A DNA stretch of 64,000 nucleotides, from contig JBBIJV010000001.1 in the NCBI GenBank assembly GCA_037445815.1, positions 1-64,000 on the forward strand. Direction: 5' to 3'. The DNA comes from FEN-1219 sp037445815 (lineage in GTDB: Bacteria; Pseudomonadota; Gammaproteobacteria; Steroidobacterales; Rariloculaceae). Below, piece by piece: positions 16,228-25,383 of this stretch. Position 1 is the stretch's first letter. The number at the start of each line of letters is the position of its first letter. Under the pieces are notes generated by a model. The model had not been told where the DNA came from and made no database searches. It saw only the letters and a program-made list of their open reading frames with translations. A program made the translations under genes and the position numbers.

Positions 16228-18660
16228 ATGAAAGAGTTTCGGTTGGCCGTGCGGCAGTTGCTGCGGTATCCGTCGTTCAGCGCGGTCGTCATCGCGACGC
16301 TCGCGCTCGGGCTCGGCGCGTGCACGCTAATCTTCAGCGTCGTGAACGGCGTGCTGCTTACGCCGTTGCCGTATCCCGAGCCCGATCGCATCGTACGCGT
16401 TCGCCAGATCGGCGAGACGGGCCTTGTCTCCGAGAACATCTCCGAGCCGAATTTTCGCGACTTGAAGGAGCAAACGCGATCGTTCGCGGTGCTCGCGCGT
16501 TACTCCGCCGGCGTTCAGCCCGTGTCGGGCGGCAGCGAGCCGACACGTGTTCAGACTGCGGATGTGTCGGCCGGCTTTCTCGACGTCGTCGGAATCCAAC
16601 CGGTCGCCGGTCGAGCGTTTTCGCCGGACGATCATCGGGCCGGCGCCGCGCCGGCCGCGATCATCAGCTACGCGTATTGGCAACGCTATTTCGGCGGCGA
16701 CCCCGCCTTCGGCGGGCGCACGCTCAAGATCGCCGATGAAACCTATTCGATCGTCGGCGTCATGCCGCAGGGCTTCGACTACCCCGAGGGCACGGAGATC
16801 TGGATACCGGCCGAGCTGCGCGGCTACGTCGGATCGCGCACGGCACACGACTTTCGCGCCGCGGGCCGGCTCGCGCCGGGCGTGTCGCTCGCGCAAGCCC
16901 AGGCGGACACGAGCGCCGTCGCGCGCCGCGTGAAGGCAGAACACGGTGGCGGCACTTGGATGTCCGATGCGGCCGTCACTCCACTCCATGACGCCATGGT
17001 CAGCAGCGCGCGGCCGGCCCTGCTCGTGCTCCTAGCCTCCGTCGCGCTGTTGTTCGTCGTCGCCGCCGCGAACGCTGCGAATCTGGTGCTCGCGCGGGCC
17101 ATCGGCCGCGATCAAGAATTCGGCATTCGCTCCGCGCTCGGCGCCGGCTGGCGTCAGCTCGCGCGGCAGTTCTTCGCGGAGACGCTGCTCCTCTCCGGCG
17201 TCGCGGGACTGCTCGGCATCTTGTTTGCCGCGTGGGGCGTCAACGCGGTCGTGCGGCTCGCGGCCGACCGGCTGCCGCGGGCGGATTCGATCGGCATCGA
17301 CTGGACCGTGCTCGGTTTCGCGCTGGCGCTCAGCGTGGCGACGGCAGGCGGCTTGAGCGTGCTGGCCGCGTGGCGCGCGAGCTCCGGAGGCGTCGCGCTG
17401 CGCTACAACCAGCGCACCGGCGGCGCTCGGCGCTCGCCGCTCATCGAGGGCCTCGTCGTCGCTCAAGTCGGCTTGGCGCTCCTGCTCGTCGTCGGCGCGG
17501 CGCTGCTCGGCCGCAGCTTCGTCGTGTTAACGAGCCTCGATCCCGGCTTTCGCACCGAGGGCCTCGTGTTCATGGACGTCTCCGCGCCGTGGCCCGGCGA
17601 CCGCAGGGAGCTCGAGCCGTTGGTGCCCTTCTATGACGAGCTGATCGAGCGCTTGCGCGCGCTGCCCGGCGTCGACGCCGTCGCGGGTGTCTCGATTCCG
17701 CCCGGCGCGGGCGGCGGATGGAACGGCTCGGCATTCAGCCAAACGCATCCCGACGAGATTCGGAGCTTCGAGGACCTTGGCGCCGTCGCGGCCGATCCTA
17801 CTCGCGTCTCACGCCTCACCGAATACCGTGTTGCGAGCGACGACTATTTCGCGGCTGTCGGCATTCGGCTGTTGCGCGGCCGAACCTTCGAGCGCACCGA
17901 CGGCCCGGACGCCGAGCGTGTCGGCGTCGTGAGCCAGTCGCTCGCCGAGCGCCTGTGGCCGGGCCAAGATCCGCTCGGCAAGCTGGTTCAGTTCGGCGGA
18001 ATGGACGGCGACCTCCGGCCCTCGACGGTCGTCGGCGTCGTCGCGGACGTGCGCGGCACCTTCGGCCTCGAACAGGAGCCAAGACCCACCTTCTATGCGC
18101 CTTACCGCCAACGGCCGTGGAGCCTCGTGATGTTCGAAATCGTCATTCGCACGGCCGACGCCGCGCGCATCATCCCGGCGGCGCGCGACATGGTGCAGCG
18201 CATGGACCCCGAGATGGCACCGCAGTTTTCGACGTCCGAGCAGACGTACTCGGCCCAGCTCGCGCCGCGCCGGTTGAACCTCGTGTTGATCGGCGTGTTC
18301 GGCGGCACGGCGCTGTTGCTCGCGCTCGCGGGCATCTATGGCAGCATGGCGTTTCAAGTCGCGCGGCGCACACACGAGATCGGGGTGCGCATGGCGCTCG
18401 GGGCGAAGCCCGCGCGCGTCGTTTCGATGGTCGTGCGGCGCAGCTTGCTACTCGCGGGGCTCGGCGTCGCCGCGGGCCTTGCGATCGCGCTAGCCGCCTC
18501 GCGCCTCGTGAGCTCGCTGTTGTACGGAATCGCACCGCACGACCCGATTTCGTACGCCGCCGGTGCCGCGCTCCTGCTACTCGCCGCCGTCGCAGCGGGA
18601 CTACTGCCCGCCTTGCGCGCGGCGCGCGTCGATCCCGTGACCGCGCTTCGGAGCGAGTAA
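16228..18660 (+). CDS. MacB/ADOP-type ABC permease (FtsX superfamily)
   Basis: This 810-residue permease has a first membrane helix at residues 15-40 (VVIATLALGLGACTLIFSVV), a large extracytoplasmic MacB_PCD domain, and two FtsX blocks of three to four helices (about 255-385 and 690-800). It ends in the conserved RAARVDPVTALRSE. It lacks the short prefix domain of other ADOP permeases and has no ATPase gene nearby. ADOP permeases are acidobacterial and proteobacterial paralogues with an unclear partner. It is the last gene of the DUF6152 operon, which links the secreted pair with membrane transport. Confidence 0.9.
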   Translation: MKEFRLAVRQLLRYPSFSAVVIATLALGLGACTLIFSVVNGVLLTPLPYPEPDRIVRVRQIGETGLVSENISEPNFRDLKEQTRSFAVLARYSAGVQPVSGGSEPTRVQTADVSAGFLDVVGIQPVAGRAFSPDDHRAGAAPAAIISYAYWQRYFGGDPAFGGRTLKIADETYSIVGVMPQGFDYPEGTEIWIPAELRGYVGSRTAHDFRAAGRLAPGVSLAQAQADTSAVARRVKAEHGGGTWMSDAAVTPLHDAMVSSARPALLVLLASVALLFVVAAANAANLVLARAIGRDQEFGIRSALGAGWRQLARQFFAETLLLSGVAGLLGILFAAWGVNAVVRLAADRLPRADSIGIDWTVLGFALALSVATAGGLSVLAAWRASSGGVALRYNQRTGGARRSPLIEGLVVAQVGLALLLVVGAALLGRSFVVLTSLDPGFRTEGLVFMDVSAPWPGDRRELEPLVPFYDELIERLRALPGVDAVAGVSIPPGAGGGWNGSAFSQTHPDEIRSFEDLGAVAADPTRVSRLTEYRVASDDYFAAVGIRLLRGRTFERTDGPDAERVGVVSQSLAERLWPGQDPLGKLVQFGGMDGDLRPSTVVGVVADVRGTFGLEQEPRPTFYAPYRQRPWSLVMFEIVIRTADAARIIPAARDMVQRMDPEMAPQFSTSEQTYSAQLAPRRLNLVLIGVFGGTALLLALAGIYGSMAFQVARRTHEIGVRMALGAKPARVVSMVVRRSLLLAGLGVAAGLAIALAASRLVSSLLYGIAPHDPISYAAGAALLLLAAVAAGLLPALRAARVDPVTALRSE

Positions 18661-18699
18661 GCGCCGCACCGCGCGGCGCGCTGACCGGCTGCGCGCGAG

Positions 18700-19279
18700 C
18701 TGAGTCGCTGCTGTACGCGCTCGCGAGCGCACTTGATTCGAAGCACGTACCAGATCGAGCTCGGCACGATCGCGCGCAAGATTCATTGGAAGATTGGAAG
18801 CGCGGCCGAGTCACGATCCACGCAGCGCGAGACGGTCGTCCGCACGAGGTAGTGGCTCGCGCAGCGATCGTGACGCTGCCCGTCTGCGTGTCTTAGCTGC
18901 CGCCCGAAGTACCGAACGGCGTGCGCTTTGTTCCCGCCCTCACGGCCAAAGAACAAGGGCTCGCGAGCGGCCCCGTGATCAAGGTCTTGTTGCGCTTTCG
19001 CGAGCCGTTCTCAGAGCAGGTCGATGACGCGCGTTACGCCGAGCGCTGCCTAGCCGATTTTCAAGGCGCCTATCTGCACGACTGGCAAGCAGATCCGTTC
19101 GCGTGCGGCGCACACAGCTACGCGGTCGCCGGCGGCGGCAACGCGCGCGAGCTGCCGGAACGGCCGCTCGCGAGCACGCTGTTCTTCACGGGCGAGGCGC
19201 CGGCACAGCCGGCGAATCCGGTACGGTCGCGGGCGCGCTCGACAGCGGCAAACGCGCCCTGGAGCAGCTGCTAGGGTCC
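18700..19279 (+). pseudogene. Decayed flavin monoamine oxidase (C-terminal part)
   Basis: Parts of an FAD-dependent amine oxidase are legible in several frames: LLYALASALD, then LGTIARKIHWK, then RGRVTIHAARDGRPHEVVARA and a TAG stop at 18894-18896 followed in frame by LPPEVPNGVRF, RFREPFSEQV, HDWQADPFACGAHSYAVAGG and LASTLFFTGEA, and finally GTVAGALDSGKRALEQLL one frame over. The perfect 8-bp tandem duplication at 18785-18800 shifts the frame at KIHWK; removing one copy restores KIHWKRGRVTIH. The FAD-binding N-terminal half is absent. This is clearly a pseudogene. Confidence 0.85.
18785..18800. repeat. 8-bp tandem duplication causing a frameshift
   Basis: ATTGGAAG is repeated at 18785-18792 and 18793-18800 inside the amine oxidase relic. 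One copy too many changes the reading frame at this point. Confidence 0.88.
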
Positions 19280-19413
19280 GCTCGGAGGTCGGGTAGCAGC
19301 AGGCGGCGCGCTGCTACCGCGTAGGTGTATGCGCTCTTTTCTCTCCGCCACTTGCTCGCGAAAACGGGCGGTCCGGCCAGTCTTGCCGCTTGCATCGGTG
19401 CTTGTGGCCATTG

Positions 19414-19723
19414 TTAGAGCCCCACGTGCTTGCGAAGCATGCGCACGCCGAGCTTCAAGTCCAACGCGAACGCGCCGAGCCCCGGGACGCTGCGCTGCAC
19501 GCGCATCGAATCGAGGGCGTTATCGGCGCAGCCGAAGTGCACGCACGCGAGCCGGCGCGCCTCTTCCGAAGGAATAGCCCCGGCCGCGCAACGCCTCCTC
19601 GGCCAGCTCGAGATGCGCCTCGAGCTCGCGCCGCAAGTCGTCGTCGGCGCGCCGGCCTCGTACCGTGCCCCATAGCCGCGAAGCCCATTCGCGAAGCTCC
19701 GGCCATGGCGCACGAGCACTCAT
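19414..19723 (-). pseudogene. Truncated ADOP-type permease, prefix domain only
   Basis: The ATG at 19723 overlaps the PadR stop (ATGA). The frame encodes an ADOP permease prefix domain: LWGTVRGRRADDDLRRELEA and HLELAEEALRGRGYS. One extra base near there moves the match to the next frame, which continues SEEARRLACVHFGCADNALD and LDLKLGVRMLRKHVGL and then stops at 19414. This is where the first permease helix should begin, so some 700 residues are missing. The overlap with a PadR gene is the usual PadR/ADOP arrangement. The gene is broken by a frameshift and a large 3' deletion. Confidence 0.8.
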
Positions 19724-20067
19724 GGCTGCGGCGCGAACAGCTGATCGATGATCGACACCATGCGGTCCCAGCCGCGCTTCTCGTTGACGAGCCCGCGCCG
19801 GCCCGCGGCCGTGATGCGGTAGTAGCGCGCCTTGCGGTTGTTGCTCGTCACACCCCACTCGCCTTTCACGAAGCCGCGCTGCTCGAGCCGCATCAGCGAC
19901 GGATAGAGCGTGCCCATGTTGAGCTGCAGCGCGCCGCCGGACACTTGCCCGAGGCTCTCGGCGATCGCGTAGCCGTGCTGCGCGCCGAGCGACGCGAGCG
20001 TCTGAAGCACCATGAGATCGAGCGTGCCTTGCAGAACGCCCGCTTTGCTTCGAGCTTTAATGGTCAC
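19720..20067 (-). CDS. PadR-family transcriptional regulator
   Basis: This 115-residue protein has the PadR winged helix: GTLDLMVLQTLASLGAQHGY, then LNMGTLYPSLMRLEQRGFVK, and a wing with RKARYYRITAAGRRGL. PadR proteins repress nearby genes as dimers, and in ADOP loci they sit directly before the permease. Here the permease downstream is a relic, so this regulator is an orphan and may be on its way out or control something else. The ORF is intact. Confidence 0.9.
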   Translation of the reverse strand: MTIKARSKAGVLQGTLDLMVLQTLASLGAQHGYAIAESLGQVSGGALQLNMGTLYPSLMRLEQRGFVKGEWGVTSNNRKARYYRITAAGRRGLVNEKRGWDRMVSIIDQLFAPQP

Positions 20068-20207
20068 GCCAATAGAGTCAGTGTTCTTTGTTCGGACGTC
20101 AAATGGTGCATGGGTTCGCGGCGGCCGAAGCGCCTTTGGGGACCGTTGGCCGCGGCGCCGTTTGCTACTACCATGATCCGCGGCTGATCGCGCTTTCCGG
20201 AGGGAAT

Positions 20208-21383
20208 ATGACGCCTCGAAGCGGTTTGCTCGTAGCCGCGGCGCTCGTCGCGAGCCCCGCGGCCGCTCACCACGGAATCGGCACCTTCGACACGCGGCAA
20301 GAAATCACGCTCACGGGGACCGTGACCGGCGTCGATTTCGTGAACCCGCACTCGTGGGTCTATCTCGACGTGAAGGGCGACGACGGCACGATCCAGCCGT
20401 GGCGCTGCGAGATGCGCTCGGCGACGACGCTGCGCCGCTCGGGCTGGACGCCCGAGATGTTCGAGCCGGGCAAGCCGGTGAAGATCACGGCCGCGCCCGA
20501 TCGCGTCGACCCGCGCTCCTGCTATCTATCGACGATCGTGTTTGCGGACGGCAGATCTGCCGACCGCTACGGACAGCTTTCCGCAGCGCCGGCGCCGCGC
20601 GTCTCCGCCGAGCGCCCGACGCGGCTACCCTCGGGCGAGCCGAACCTCTCGGGCGACTGGGCACCCGAGCAGCTCGTGATGACGGACCCGCGCGGCCGCG
20701 GCGGCGCGCTCGTGCCGCTCTCTCGTGCGGACAGTTTCGAGCCGGGCGCCAGCACGGCCGAGAACGCGCGCCAATACCGCACGCGCGACGTAACGCTCAC
20801 GCCGGCCGGCCAAGTGGCGGCGGACGCGTTCGAGACGTACAACCCGGAGCACAACCCGCGCTTGCGCTGCGAGACGACGAGCATCATTTTCGACTGGACC
20901 TATGACGGCGCCGTCAATCGCATCACGCAAACGCCCGACACCATCACGCTCGAGTACGGCCAGCTCGGCTTCACGCGCACGATCCACATGGATCAGACAC
21001 GGCACCCGGAGAACGTCGAGCCGAGCCGCGGCGGACACTCGATAGGCCGCTGGGACGGCGACGTGCTCGTCGTCGACACCGTCGGGTTCGCGCCCGGCGT
21101 GTTGTCGCCGCCGGTGATGCATACGGACCAGCTGCACGTCGTCGAGCGGTTCTGGGTCGATCCGGAGGGACCTACGCTGATGCGCAGCTACGCGGCCCAG
21201 GACCCCGTCTACTTCACGAGCACCTACAGCGGCAGCGACATGCTGTCGCTCGCCGACGTGCCGTATTCGCCGGACGAGTGCAACGGCGACCTCACGTTCC
21301 TCGACTACTCGAAGGAAGCGCAGCCGCGGCCCGCGCCCGAAGCGCCGGCACCGGCGAAGCCCTGGTGGAAATTCTGGGACTGA
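20208..21383 (+). CDS. Fused DUF6152 plus partner-domain secreted protein
   Basis: This 391-residue protein is taken from the ATG at 20208, with GGAGGG at 20199-20204. After the signal peptide the mature part starts at AAAHHGIGTFDTRQ and has VDFVNPHSWVYLDV, a DUF6152 domain to about residue 115. A linker (SAERPTRLPSGEPNLSGDW) leads into the partner domain, with HSIGRWDGDVLVVDTVGFAP near residue 285. The C-terminus is proline-rich and ends in PAKPWWKFWD. The other two loci in this window encode the two parts as separate genes, so this is a gene fusion or the ancestral unsplit form. The function is unknown. Confidence 0.85.
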   Translation: MTPRSGLLVAAALVASPAAAHHGIGTFDTRQEITLTGTVTGVDFVNPHSWVYLDVKGDDGTIQPWRCEMRSATTLRRSGWTPEMFEPGKPVKITAAPDRVDPRSCYLSTIVFADGRSADRYGQLSAAPAPRVSAERPTRLPSGEPNLSGDWAPEQLVMTDPRGRGGALVPLSRADSFEPGASTAENARQYRTRDVTLTPAGQVAADAFETYNPEHNPRLRCETTSIIFDWTYDGAVNRITQTPDTITLEYGQLGFTRTIHMDQTRHPENVEPSRGGHSIGRWDGDVLVVDTVGFAPGVLSPPVMHTDQLHVVERFWVDPEGPTLMRSYAAQDPVYFTSTYSGSDMLSLADVPYSPDECNGDLTFLDYSKEAQPRPAPEAPAPAKPWWKFWD

Positions 21384-21655
21384 GCCGCTGCCGGCTCACT
21401 GCGGCGGCGTGAAGGACCAGTTCCCGGTCGTCGTCCGTGGGCCGCGCGTCTGCGCCGGCATCTCGCCGACGACCGCTTGCTCGCGCATCTCGACTACCGC
21501 GACATTGCGAAGCTGCTGCCGCTTTTTCGCTGCGTGGGCGTCACCGGCCGGACGAGCGCGAGATCGATCCGCGAGTATCGAAAAAGCGCATCGTTCCGGA
21601 GTTTGTACCCAAAGCGTCGCGCTTCCGCTCGAATGAGCCGCAGGGCGAACTGACG

Positions 21656-22843
21656 CTACGCGGCCTTGCGCCCCCACAATGCCTTGGTCGCGAGCTTCGC
21701 GCCGTCGGACAGCGCCTTGAGCTTCGCCCAAGCGATCTGGGGGTGGCAGCGGAGGCCGAGGCCGCAGTCGGTGGAGGCGATGACGTTCTCGCGGCCGACC
21801 ATGCGCGCGAATCGCTGAATGCGATCCGCGACGAGCCGCGGGTGCTCGATCAGCGACGTTGAGTGCGTCACGACGCCCGGTGCGAGGATCTTGCCCTCGG
21901 GCAGCTTCGTCGTTTCCCAAAGCGCTGCCTCGTGCTCGTGCCGTACGTTCGCGGCTTCGAACAGATACGTCTGTGCTTTCACAGAGAGCATCACATCCAC
22001 GATGTCGGGCAGCGGCAGGTCGCGCGAGTGCGGCCCGTGCCAGCTGCCCCAGCAGAGGTGATAGCGGATCTGCTCTTCTGGGATGTTGCGCAGCGCGTGG
22101 TTGAGTGCCTCGCAACGCATCCGGCAATACTTGCGATAGCCGTCGAGCCCCATCTCGAGGCCGATGCGATCCCAGAGCGCGCCGAGCCACGCGTCGTCCA
22201 CCTGCACTTGGAAGCCGGCGTTCGCGATGCCCTCGTATTCCACGCGCAGCGCTTCGGCGAGCGCGTACACGTATTCCTCGTCGTTCTTGTAGAAATCGTT
22301 CTTGCGGCCCGGCTCGACGCTGAGCGGCGCCGTGGTCGTGAGGAACGCGTCGGACACAGGATTCTTGCCGAGTGCGGCCTTCAGCGTCGCGATCTCGCGC
22401 TCGAGCGCCTTGCCGCCCTTGTACGTGATGGGCCCGGTGCAGACCCAGTCGTCGATCGCCGCGGTGCTCTCCTTTGCGCCTTCGGGGACCTTCGGCGCCG
22501 ACCCCGATTGCTCGAACAGCGTGCCTCGCTCGAGATTCACTCGGTAAAAGTCGGCGAACTCGACCCAATCGGCGCTCGACATCAGCAGCGTGCCGAGGCC
22601 GCCACGCTGGCCAGCGGGCTCGAAGCCGCCGAGCCGAGCGCTGATGTACTGCGTCCAGTGGCCGCCTTTCGTGAGCTCGCCTTCGTTGATGAGGTCGATG
22701 CCCGCTTGGCGCTGAAACTCGACGACGGCCGCGACCGCATCGCGGAGCCGCTGGTCGCCGACGTCGGGATGCGCCCAGACGTCCTCGGGTGCCGGCAGTG
22801 CGCCGACGTGAGTCGTCAGAATTGCGTTCGTGCTGCGTCGCAT
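21656..22843 (-). CDS. Cobalamin-independent methionine synthase-like protein (MetE C-terminal family)
   Basis: This 395-residue protein is taken from the ATG at 22843. It matches the single-barrel MetE C-terminal family (LTTHVGALPAP at the start, INEGELTKGGHW, a His/Cys zinc site with CWGSWHGPH and STDCGLGLRCHP). Members include methionine synthase and alkyl-CoM-type thiol transferases, which use zinc to activate a thiol. It lies 19 nt downstream of a TonB receptor in the same direction, so the two probably form an operon. It may act on an imported thiol or methylated compound (inference). It is about half the length of full MetE. Confidence 0.82.
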   Translation of the reverse strand: MRRSTNAILTTHVGALPAPEDVWAHPDVGDQRLRDAVAAVVEFQRQAGIDLINEGELTKGGHWTQYISARLGGFEPAGQRGGLGTLLMSSADWVEFADFYRVNLERGTLFEQSGSAPKVPEGAKESTAAIDDWVCTGPITYKGGKALEREIATLKAALGKNPVSDAFLTTTAPLSVEPGRKNDFYKNDEEYVYALAEALRVEYEGIANAGFQVQVDDAWLGALWDRIGLEMGLDGYRKYCRMRCEALNHALRNIPEEQIRYHLCWGSWHGPHSRDLPLPDIVDVMLSVKAQTYLFEAANVRHEHEAALWETTKLPEGKILAPGVVTHSTSLIEHPRLVADRIQRFARMVGRENVIASTDCGLGLRCHPQIAWAKLKALSDGAKLATKALWGRKAA

Positions 22844-22862
22844 GGCGCTGATCTCCGGTTGA

Positions 22863-25181
22863 TTAGAACGCACGCCGCAGCGTGACATACCATTCGCGCG
22901 GCCAACCCGGCCGTCCGGTGCCGGCGAAGTAGGGCGGGAACGGCCGGCCGAACTGGCTCTCATAGTAGAACTCGTCAGTCAGATTCGTGCCGATCAGCGC
23001 CGCGCTCCAATCATCGTTCGGCGACGCCCATTGCAGTCGGAAGCTCACGAGGCTCACGTCGTCGATGAAGCTCGTCGGCGCGTTGATTGCGTCGGTGTAG
23101 AACTCGGAGCGGTACGCATAGTCGAGGCGCGGGGTCAGCGAGCCGCCGTGCGGCAGGTCGAACGCATACTGCAAGCCGATCGTGAGCTTCTCGTCCGGCG
23201 TGTAGACCGTCGTCATGTCCGGCGTGATGCCGGTGCGCGGATCGACGCGCTCATACTGAAAATCCAACACGCCGAGCGCGGCGTCGATGCGCAAGTGGTC
23301 GTTCGGCAGGTACTCGAGCTCGACTTCGACGCCCTGGATCTCGGCGTCTCCGACGTTCGCCGACATCGTGCACGGCGCGCCCGGGAACGGCGAGAACGCG
23401 TCACACGAGAGCAGCGTGAGCTGCACTTCGTCGTAGGAGTTCGCGAACGCCGCAACGTTGAAGCGCAAACGATCGCCGGCGAGGTGCGTCTTGAGTCCGA
23501 TCTCGAAGGCATCGAGCGTTTCGGGGTCGTACTGCTGCACCTGCGAGACGAAGAACGGCCGCGGGTTCACGCCGCCGCCCTTGTAGCCGGTCGACACCTG
23601 TCCGTAGAGGAGCACGCGCTCGGCCGCGCGGAAGTCGAGTACGACACGGTAGTCGGTGCGGTCGCCGCTGTACTCGCCCGTGAAGTTCACGAGCGCGCCG
23701 AGCAGCGGATGCGGATCGCCGTTGAAATCCCAGCGGTTGAACGTGAAGCGCTTGAGATCGTCGGTATAGCGCACAGCGGCCGTGATTCTCGTGCGGTCGG
23801 TGACGTCGAACACCGCATGCGCGTACACCGATTTCGATTCGGTTTTTACCGGGTCGCGGAACAGAATTTCGAGATCGAGCCCGCCGCCGCCGGGCGCGAG
23901 CCCGCCCGGAATGTTCACTCGGCCTTCCGATACGCCGTCCGCGTCGTAAAAGAAGAGTCCAACGGTCCAGTCCGCGAGGCCGGTGTCTCCGGACACGCGA
24001 ACCTCCTGCGTCCACTGCTCGTGCGTGAGACGCCAGTATTGGTCGAGAACAGTCGCGGGCGACGCGTCGACGCCGTTCGAGAACGGCACTCTCGACTCGC
24101 GATAGCCGGTGATCGACTCGAGCGTCAACGAATCGCCGAGCTCGGCGCGCAGGAGGTTCGAGATGCCGCGCGAATCGAGCGGCGTCGTATCCGGCATCGC
24201 GAACGCGTCGGTCGGCGTGCCGGTTGGTTGGCTCAAGTACGTCTCGTAGTTCGTGTAGCTTTCGGGGCCCGTGATGTAGTTCGCCCCGCCGGTCCAGAGC
24301 GGCGACTGGAATTGCAGCTTGCTGGCGGGGTTCTCGGAGCGATCTTCGGTCGCGTCGACGATCAGGGTGTTCTCGACGCGATCGCCGGGCGTCCACAGCA
24401 GCGTCGCGCGCGCCGTCGTCACGTCCTGGCCGCCTTCGCTGCCGATGATGCAGTCCTCGCGGAGCCGCTGCGTGCCGCCGGCCGTGTTGCCGGTAGCGCA
24501 AGCGTAATCCAGGCGGTCGACATAGCCGTCGCGGTCGATCGCTGCCGCGGCGATCCGTGCGTAGAGTTTGTCCTCGACGAGCGGCAGGTTCGCCGCGCCG
24601 CGCGCCATGATTCGATCGAACGAGCCGAAGCCGGCCTCGGCATACCCGCCCGCCTCGGGGCCCGGACGTGTCGAAAACAGCTTGATCGCGCCGCCAATCG
24701 AGTTCTTGCCGGCCAACGTGCCCTGCGGTCCGCGGAGGATTTCGACGCGGTCCGTGTCGAGCAGCTCGAACACGGCGCCGGTCAACACGCCGTAGTAGAC
24801 GTCGTCGACATACATGCCGACGCCGGGCTCGACTGCGAAGTGAGGATCGGCCTGCCCGACGCCGCGAATGAAAACGCCGGCCATCTGCCCGAACCCGCCG
24901 GCACCCCGCGACAGCTGTACGTTCGGCGCGAAGCTCGACGCGTGCGCGACGTCGGTCGCGTTGCGTCGCTCGAGCATGTCGCCGGAGAGCGCCGAGATCG
25001 CGATCGGCGTCTCCTGCGCGGACTGCGTGCGGAATTGCGCAGTGACGATGATCTCCTCGAGCGCGCTCGGCTCGTCCTGGGCGTGAGCATTCGCGCCGAG
25101 CAACAATGCATGCGAAACGGCCGCTGCGATTGGCAGTCGTCGTACGCGGCCACTCACTCGATATCCCTTGCTGTGTCTCAT
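22863..25181 (-). CDS. TonB-dependent outer-membrane receptor
   Basis: This 772-residue protein has a signal peptide (cleavage near ANAHAQ), a TonB box-like EEIIVTAQ, a plug domain with TPIAISALSGDML, VFIRGVGQADPHF, VDDVYYG and RVEILRGPQGTLAGKNSIGG, and a beta-barrel ending in YVTLRRAF with the terminal Phe needed for outer-membrane assembly. It is of the large proteobacterial type that takes up siderophores, sugars or aromatic compounds. It forms an operon with the MetE-like gene and is divergent from an AraC regulator, which probably controls it. Confidence 0.93.
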   Translation of the reverse strand: MRHSKGYRVSGRVRRLPIAAAVSHALLLGANAHAQDEPSALEEIIVTAQFRTQSAQETPIAISALSGDMLERRNATDVAHASSFAPNVQLSRGAGGFGQMAGVFIRGVGQADPHFAVEPGVGMYVDDVYYGVLTGAVFELLDTDRVEILRGPQGTLAGKNSIGGAIKLFSTRPGPEAGGYAEAGFGSFDRIMARGAANLPLVEDKLYARIAAAAIDRDGYVDRLDYACATGNTAGGTQRLREDCIIGSEGGQDVTTARATLLWTPGDRVENTLIVDATEDRSENPASKLQFQSPLWTGGANYITGPESYTNYETYLSQPTGTPTDAFAMPDTTPLDSRGISNLLRAELGDSLTLESITGYRESRVPFSNGVDASPATVLDQYWRLTHEQWTQEVRVSGDTGLADWTVGLFFYDADGVSEGRVNIPGGLAPGGGGLDLEILFRDPVKTESKSVYAHAVFDVTDRTRITAAVRYTDDLKRFTFNRWDFNGDPHPLLGALVNFTGEYSGDRTDYRVVLDFRAAERVLLYGQVSTGYKGGGVNPRPFFVSQVQQYDPETLDAFEIGLKTHLAGDRLRFNVAAFANSYDEVQLTLLSCDAFSPFPGAPCTMSANVGDAEIQGVEVELEYLPNDHLRIDAALGVLDFQYERVDPRTGITPDMTTVYTPDEKLTIGLQYAFDLPHGGSLTPRLDYAYRSEFYTDAINAPTSFIDDVSLVSFRLQWASPNDDWSAALIGTNLTDEFYYESQFGRPFPPYFAGTGRPGWPREWYVTLRRAF

Positions 25182-25383
25182 GACGGTTTCCCCCCGGGCG
25201 AACTCACACGTGCCTTCGAGAGCGGCCGCTTGCTCGGAGCCCGGCTAGCGGCGCCGACTGGGCGCCGATAAACTAGCCGAGCCGAAAACGACAGCGCTTT
25301 GCCAGGACGGCCCATCGGACTTTGCTCGGACGGCGCGGCGCCGGTGCGGGCGATCGGGGCGCGGCGGTCCAAAGGCAGTCGAG

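Noticed and set aside
21384..21655. Minus-strand tail reading EMPAQTRGPRTTTGNWSFTPP
   Set aside because: It looks protein-like over a short stretch, but I could not tie it to a family or to a start, so no relic is claimed.
23031..25271. Plus-strand frame of 746 codons opposite the TonB receptor
   Set aside because: Antisense shadow of a receptor with unambiguous plug and barrel motifs.
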